Positions 60,701 to 64,000 of a stretch of DNA of 64,000 nt are shown one piece after another; position 1 is the stretch's first letter; each line of letters begins with the position of its first letter. The notes beneath the pieces were generated by a model. That model was not told where the DNA came from and searched no databases. It was given only the letters and a program-made list of their open reading frames with translations. The stretch is taken from NCBI RefSeq assembly GCF_964340395.1, contig NC_135554.1, positions 5,133,975 through 5,197,974 of the forward strand. The letters run 5' to 3'. Position numbers and translations under genes: made by a program. Origin of the DNA: Glandiceps talaboti. Taxonomy: Eukaryota; Hemichordata; Enteropneusta; Spengelidae.

Positions 60701-63122
60701 GTCTTGACAATATGTAAGTTTCCCTGATTTTATTCCGTTGGAGCTGGTATAATTATGTTATTCTCTAACATTTTTCTTCCTTCAGTTGGGAAATGACCTA
60801 AGGGTTGTCACTACAAGTTGCTAGATGAGTAGTGACAAATGCCCCTTAAATCACTCGTGAAATATTGGGGATTATATTATACCAGTATATTGATGGTGGA
60901 AATCGAGGGATCTGATTGGTCTAGACATCGAACTAGCGCGTCTAAAACGAGTGATAATGCACTACTGGTACGATAATGCACTGCTGGCACGCGTTCAAAT
61001 TTTGTTCGTCTACGAGCGTTGAGTTGTAGTCCGCCGTGATACTGATAGTGAACTCTTCGAATTGTCAGAGGAGGATTTTCTCTCAATGAGACAATATTTT
61101 ATGAGAAATTATGAAGGAAATTTCGAAAGCAACCCAATCATCGCGTATTTGTTCAAATCATCGCCTACTACATGTACTAAGGTCAAGGCGCTAGGCATGC
61201 ACGAGATCGGTCCCAGCCTCGGCGCGGCTGGAGTGGAAACATTGGTGAGCTGTCCTGTCATAAAAATGAAGCAAGTGAAAGAGCTTATACACTGGCCGAC
61301 TTACCATTAATCTAAATAGAAATTTGTCTGGGTTCGTGTACTAGAGTATCAGTCATCAATCCGAGAGGGAAATCCTCAAACCCGAAAATCTACTGACGTA
61401 ACTTCCAGTAATATAAATACATTGTAAATATCAACCTGTCTATCACTTCACCGAGTCACGAATTCGGCCGGGAGCGATCGAAGCACGCTGTATTCAATAA
61501 ACCACTTCAAGTTTATACCTTGAGTCAAACAGGTTGTTTATTCATCACTGTGCACTTTTAATGAGCCGATCAATGTACAGATTATCCCTAGAAACGACGA
61601 GCAGATAAAATAAATCCAGTCGCTGCACGACGTTCATATTGAGGCCAAGATCAGCTGTCTTGAAAAGCAGCGTTATTGTTATGCAAATTAGACACAGAGG
61701 CGCATACTATGAAACGATCTTGTTTCCGATATTATCAATATACTAGTATAATATAATAGCGATAAACCACCCCCTGGGGAAGGTATACCACTCGGTTTTG
61801 ACCAGTGAACTCAATATATGCACTCGCTATCGCTCGTGCATATATTTCGTTCACTGGTCAAAACCTCTTGGTATACCATCCCCAGGGGGTGGTTTATTGC
61901 TTAAATAACGTCCAAGATGTTATATCCCAATATTCTTCTATTTACTTCACCAGATTGTTTATGGTGTTATAGCTAACTACCAGCTTTGGGTTCAATCAAT
62001 TCTAAGTGCTGGTTAAGTATTAGCATCTTAAATCACTTGAGTGTGAAAATTAGATATTATATTATGGAAAACTGGTATTTTGGTGGCCAATTTGGATTTA
62101 TGCAAATGAGATAGTTTTCACAACTTAGATTTTGGTCGACTTTTAATATTTCACTATGACGACCAATCTGAAGATAATGCTGAAAAAATAAATTATGTTG
62201 CAATTAGCGATGATTCCATATTTTGACTGGACTAATGCTTCAGTAAGTACAATACTGCAATCTACTAATACATTTAAAATATGCAGCACAATTTATGCCC
62301 AAATATGTATAAACTCAGCTTGTGCTCTTTTAAGCCACTCTATACTTACATCATGACATAGAAGCCTGTGTTGTATGGTTTGGGTGGGTCTCTAGCACAG
62401 TGTACACTTGATTCCGTCACATTTATCCACTTAATTTGAAGAATTCCTGCAAAAAATAAATAACCAAGATAACAGGATTAACACAGATTGTGGATCTACA
62501 CATAACTTTATTTTTCAACAATGTAACTAATATGAAAAGACTTGGTAGTCAGGTGGTTCTTCTACCATCAATGATCACCCTGGTGATTATTTCCACTTAG
62601 TATTTTCAACTTTAGGTTTGGGAACCCTTATTAACAAAGTATAGTGAATCTTGTAAAGTATAGATTTCAATATCACATGTACCATAATATTGGTGGGGAA
62701 ACCTGGTACAAAACACTGGTAGAGAATTTGGGTACATTTTACCTACTTCATGCCAGTACCCTTAGTTAACTATAACATTGATGATCTAAATTTTCAATGT
62801 GACAAAAAGGTGCTATAAAATTTTGGCAATCTAGCTGAATAAAAATCATGCATACATTATATTTCCCACCCACCCAACAAACATTCACTCGGCATAAATA
62901 AAATCATTACAGTCCTAATGTTGTGACTTCGAATTGGTACACTATTCATCCTTCTCTAATCTGGCATATTATCATCCAATCCTTATATGCAAACACAATA
63001 TTGGGGTAGTGATATATAACATAATAAGGTAACAAACCTTGTATGAGATCCTGTAAGACTGATGCCACATCAGCTTCACTGCATTCATCCACAGCACACA
63101 AACCCCATCGTATTGTCACAGA
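46636..63122 (-). CDS. NRF-6-like membrane acyltransferase, 13 exons, 5' end outside window
   Basis: Thirteen minus-strand exons (63122-63038, 62446-62350, 60497-60274, 58591-58418, 58003-57910, 56967-56875, 53312-53144, 52034-51955, 51053-50907, 50065-49939, 48870-48681, 48232-48090, 46770-46636) have GT-AG borders and agree in phase throughout. They give 585 residues to TAA. The start is the C-terminal part of the NRF domain (VTIRWGLCAVDECSEADVAS; Cys-rich, extracellular). After the first membrane span comes the acyltransferase-3 fold with GLRVISMSWVILGHTF (H182, the conserved histidine), SVDTFFVLSGLLVGY, WYLANDMQFYWISP and PLSRLTYTAYLFHPIV. Relatives are C. elegans NRF-6/NDG-4 and many paralogues in invertebrates, thought to move or acylate lipids or drugs across epithelia; the substrate is unknown. 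The signal peptide and first NRF cysteines must lie beyond 64000. It appears intact. Confidence 0.93.
47480..47960. repeat. Inverted-repeat MITE copy in an nrf intron
   Basis: Related to the element at 58690-59022: 'aaagtagacatatgga', 'acaattttattatgacttcctac', 'tattgagttacaaacacagactttg', 'atatgttgtttcaca' and an inverted end. It starts beside a 33-bp tandem duplication (about 47450-47513). Confidence 0.6.
48090..48232 (-). CDS. nrf-6-like exon l
   Basis: 143 nt, phase 1 in, phase 0 out. Encodes GPINDILSWDFWIPLSRLTY and TAYLFHPIVLDVL, the family 'fLsw..f.PlsrltY.aYL.Hp' motif. Confidence 0.93.
48681..48870 (-). CDS. nrf-6-like exon k
   Basis: 190 nt, phase 0 in, phase 1 out. Encodes MVSIAGWLFSTVVAMAVIYG and SFSRFAWSLSVGWVVFACR, two membrane helices with the conserved 'R..W.l..aW..faC' pattern. 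Confidence 0.93.
49252..49590. repeat. MITE with GGGGCACAAG..GAGTTTATA ends
   Basis: Left end AAGGGGCACAAGATGAGTTT follows TTA. The right end is its inverse (AAACTCAGCTTGTGCCACTT). A second copy starts at 63585 and end fragments occur at 53365 and 62310. No ORF; non-autonomous. Confidence 0.7.
49939..50065 (-). CDS. nrf-6-like exon j
   Basis: 127 nt, phase 2 in, phase 0 out. Encodes IVYIKPYCRIAPYLTGLALG and FLLQKRRH, matching the family's 'Y.kpw.R..pYlvG...Gyl'. Confidence 0.92.
50272..50311 (+). repeat. (CA)n microsatellite
   Basis: Dinucleotide repeat in the intron between exons i and j. Confidence 0.9.
50907..51053 (-). CDS. nrf-6-like exon i
   Basis: 147 nt, phase 2 in and out. Encodes a membrane helix (SLGIISLSAVLGGSLMTTIA) and a Gly/Ala/Pro-rich loop (MMAPGAGGVGAPAGLTP). 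Confidence 0.9.
51955..52034 (-). CDS. nrf-6-like exon h
   Basis: 80 nt, phase 0 in, phase 2 out. Encodes CIMWTWYLANDMQFYWISPI, a hallmark of the family. Confidence 0.93.
52185..52790 (+). repeat. Composite dispersed repeat in an nrf intron
   Basis: A segment ending near 52400 ('gtgccgccattttagaaacttttgc') is followed by a T-rich block with 'ggtgggtaggtagatttttt' and 'ggtggggtcgggtaaacgg'. These read like known-type interspersed repeat debris. No coding content; the plus-strand ORFs here are not supported. Confidence 0.4.
53144..53312 (-). CDS. nrf-6-like exon g
   Basis: 169 nt, phase 2 in, phase 0 out. Encodes RLTPTMLFTILFWMYIRPWL and CEKYWWTNILYINNFYP, matching the family 'R..P........WWtnlLyi.N' region. 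Donor GGT|GTAAGT chosen because it alone keeps phase. Confidence 0.93.
54253..56180 (+). repeat. 43-bp minisatellite, about 45 copies, within an nrf intron
   Basis: The unit is TCTAGTGCTATCCATGGCAT followed by CAAATCTCAAGATCTCTCTTTAG, repeated almost without spacers between exons f and g. Variants change CCATGG to CTGTGG, CCGTGG or CCATGA, replace CATCAAA by CATTGAA, or delete four bases (GTGCTATGTGG). The deletion variants recur near 54385, 55200 and 55628, which shows higher-order duplication of blocks. Each unit has a BglII-like AGATCT palindrome. Confidence 0.95.
56401..56465 (+). repeat. Poly-C then AAAT-rich simple repeat
   Basis: Low-complexity run of C, A and (AAAT)n in an nrf intron. 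Confidence 0.85.
56875..56967 (-). CDS. nrf-6-like exon f
   Basis: 93 nt, phase 2 in and out. Encodes SGLLVGYLVFFQLDKEDGQL and PWFQYYFHRYWR. Confidence 0.93.
57461..57775 (+). repeat. (TTG)n and (ATT)n microsatellites with repeat debris
   Basis: (TTG)n at about 57461-57490 and (ATT)n at about 57747-57775. The second follows 'gggaataaagaag', the usual 3' end of a non-LTR or SINE-like copy. Between them 'ggggacggactcgactagttgc' recalls such 3' ends. Plus orientation. Confidence 0.55.
57910..58003 (-). CDS. nrf-6-like exon e
   Basis: 94 nt, phase 1 in, phase 2 out. Encodes DDWVQVLEMINTFSFQVLL and SVDTFFVL, the family's SvDtFF signature. Confidence 0.93.
58418..58591 (-). CDS. nrf-6-like exon d (catalytic histidine)
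   Basis: 174 nt, phase 1 in and out. Encodes LVELLFCFAVNKNLQKLLST and GLRVISMSWVILGHTF, the most conserved block of the acyltransferase-3 family. Confidence 0.93.
58690..59022. repeat. 333-bp MITE, AAGTGGCC ends, TTA duplication
   Basis: Ends AAGTGGCCATAT and ATATGGCCACTT, inverted arms ~85 bp ('acaattttatcatggc.tcctacttgaaaaatca'), flanked by TTA (58687-58689 and 59023-59025). No ORF. TTA duplications suggest a Harbinger-type or similar transposase in trans. Confidence 0.75.
60231..60294 (-). repeat. 32-bp tandem duplication across a splice donor
   Basis: 60231-60262 and 60263-60294 are near-identical ('attaacagtacctgtattcatgcaytga') and each contains the donor ACAG|GTACTG. Use of the intron-side copy would add 32 nt, change phase and meet a stop early in exon d. 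Confidence 0.9.
60274..60497 (-). CDS. nrf-6-like exon c
   Basis: 224 nt, phase 2 in, phase 1 out. Encodes the first transmembrane helix (AICAVLGFLMLFGWVVDIIL) and a hydrophilic loop (TKHARTFQDDASTEYTPLL). The donor ACAG|GTACTG is duplicated 32 bp downstream. Only the upstream copy keeps the frame. Confidence 0.9.
60870..61757 (+). mobile_element. Inverted-repeat element carrying an orphan ORF, in an nrf intron
   Basis: Left end ATTATATTATACCAGTATAT and the right end (about 61733-61757) are inverted repeats of ~24 bp. Inside is a less AT-rich plus-strand frame of about 95 codons ending at 61310 (SEEDFLSMRQYFMRNYEGNF ... VKELIHWPTYH). The product matches no family I recognise. It may be a captured host exon or the remnant of an element protein. 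The hairpin at 61759 abuts it and may be part of the same insertion. Confidence 0.4.
61759..61900. repeat. 142-bp hairpin (MITE-like)
   Basis: Near-perfect palindrome with ~70-nt arms (GCGATAAACCACCCCCTGGG ... and its inverse) around CTCGCTATCGCTCG. Highly paired, no ORF; typical of a small foldback MITE. Confidence 0.8.
62350..62446 (-). CDS. nrf-6-like exon b
   Basis: 97 nt, phase 1 in, phase 2 out. Encodes ILQIKWINVTESSVHCARDP..., with an N-glycosylation motif (NVT) and a conserved cysteine, up to the first membrane span. Donor AT|GTAAGT. Confidence 0.9.
63038..63122 (-). CDS. nrf-6-like exon a (first in window)
   Basis: 85 nt, phase 0 in, phase 1 out. Encodes VTIRWGLCAVDECSEADVAS..LQDLIQ, the 'GvC.p..Cs..D' end of the NRF domain. 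Acceptor AATTGTAG, donor CAAG|GTTTGT. Confidence 0.9.
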
Positions 63123-63584
63123 CTACAATTAGCAATAAGATCAAAATCAGACTCACTTTATTCTCCTCACCAGGGGATAAGACATCACCAATATATCACA
63201 ACATATAAATAAAATTGTTAAAACTAAACTAAGACTTTAGTGAATACAGAGGTAAACTTCTGCTCCATTGTTACAACAAAGTGAATGAAGCACAATTATT
63301 TTCTTATGTTATATATAGAAAACTTTCTGCCAGTTTCAAATTCAGGGATAGAGAAAGAATTGATGATTATAAAATAAGTGGTAGAGTGACAGTAAGATTT
63401 ATTGTATACTTGATATGTGTGTTCACAAATCTTTCCTTTCAGTTACAAATAAGGTTTGTTCATTCATTGTATGATTATTGAACATCTTATGCAAAATATA
63501 CTATATATTATATATATACATAATAGTCTATTTTCTAATTTGATGATATCCCATACTTGGTAACCTAAATGGATTCAACTTTTA

Positions 63585-64000
63585 AAGGGGCACAAGCTGA
63601 GTTTATACAATTTTGGGTGAGATTGATCAGTTACATATTCAAAAGTCACTCATAGTATTCTATTTACTGTTCAAACCATATTTAGCAATAAATTGCAATT
63701 TCTGTAATTCAAACCTGGAATTAAGATATAACATGTAAACAATCCGATGATATTATTTTCCATATGTATCAAAAAATGTCAAGGAATCTATACTGGGCAA
63801 TCAACTGTTCTAGCAATGTCAAAAGGCAATTGTAATGTCACAGAAGGCATTCATTGACATTAATATTATACCATAGTTTAATTAATTCAGGTTTTATCAA
63901 AATTTATGTAATACATAATACTGAAATGTCTGTGTTGGCTGAACTCAAATGACCTTTGCCACCATAATGGACTGGAAATGTGGACACTGACAGTAGATGA
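63585..64000. repeat. MITE with GGGGCACAAG end, second copy (runs off window)
   Basis: Starts AAGGGGCACAAGCTGAGTTT after TTA and parallels 49252-49590 ('aattcaaacctgg.attaagatataac', 'aacaatc.gatgat', 'gggcaatcaac.gttcta') to at least 63900. Its right end is not seen. Confidence 0.65.

Noticed and set aside
61062-61310. Orphan ORF as an extra exon of the acyltransferase gene
   Set aside because: It is on the opposite strand, and the flanking acyltransferase exons already join in phase.

Overview
The window looks like AT-rich intergenic and intronic DNA from an invertebrate animal. Genes are split by GT-AG introns, coding density is low, and microsatellites, hairpin elements, DNA-transposon remnants and retroelements are abundant. 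Expanded multi-exon nrf-6-like acyltransferases and death-fold/NLR-type genes fit a marine deuterostome or lophotrochozoan such as a hemichordate, lancelet or brachiopod. The sequence alone does not fix the species.

Layout, left to right. 1-4.1 kb is non-coding with a dispersed repeat and a 163-bp hairpin. 4.15-6.80 kb (+) is a two-exon gene that resembles the C-terminal half of an NLR (helical plus weak LRR region) with no visible NACHT ATPase. 7-24.6 kb is gene-poor: two unsure ORFs, a possible two-exon 5' gene end, a 5'-truncated non-LTR retrotransposon with one in-frame stop, several tandem repeats, a tRNA-derived fragment, and a 2.33-kb element with ~650-bp inverted arms and a TTAA duplication. 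24.6-32.1 kb is an LTR retrotransposon on the minus strand. It keeps gag, protease and a DDE integrase but has lost nearly all of reverse transcriptase and RNase H. Its 5' LTR is split by a 3.09-kb element with a TTA duplication. An envelope-like remnant lies just outside it at 32.2-33.1 kb. 33-46.6 kb holds tandem repeats, a possible promoter/5' exon, a compound microsatellite, two inverted-repeat elements, a minus-strand first coding exon with a death effector-like domain, and a dead non-LTR fragment inside a duplicated segment.

46.6-63.1 kb (-) is the best-supported gene: 13 exons of a nose-resistant-to-fluoxetine (NRF-6)-like membrane acyltransferase. All splice phases agree and give 585 residues to the stop. 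The N-terminus lies to the right of the window. Its introns carry a 1.93-kb 43-bp minisatellite, several small inverted-repeat elements, and a 32-bp tandem duplication that copies a splice donor.

No operon-like cooperation is expected between these genes. The NLR-like gene and the death-fold exon may both serve innate immunity, but nothing here links them directly. The most unusual object is the retroelement that encodes gag, protease and integrase without a polymerase.
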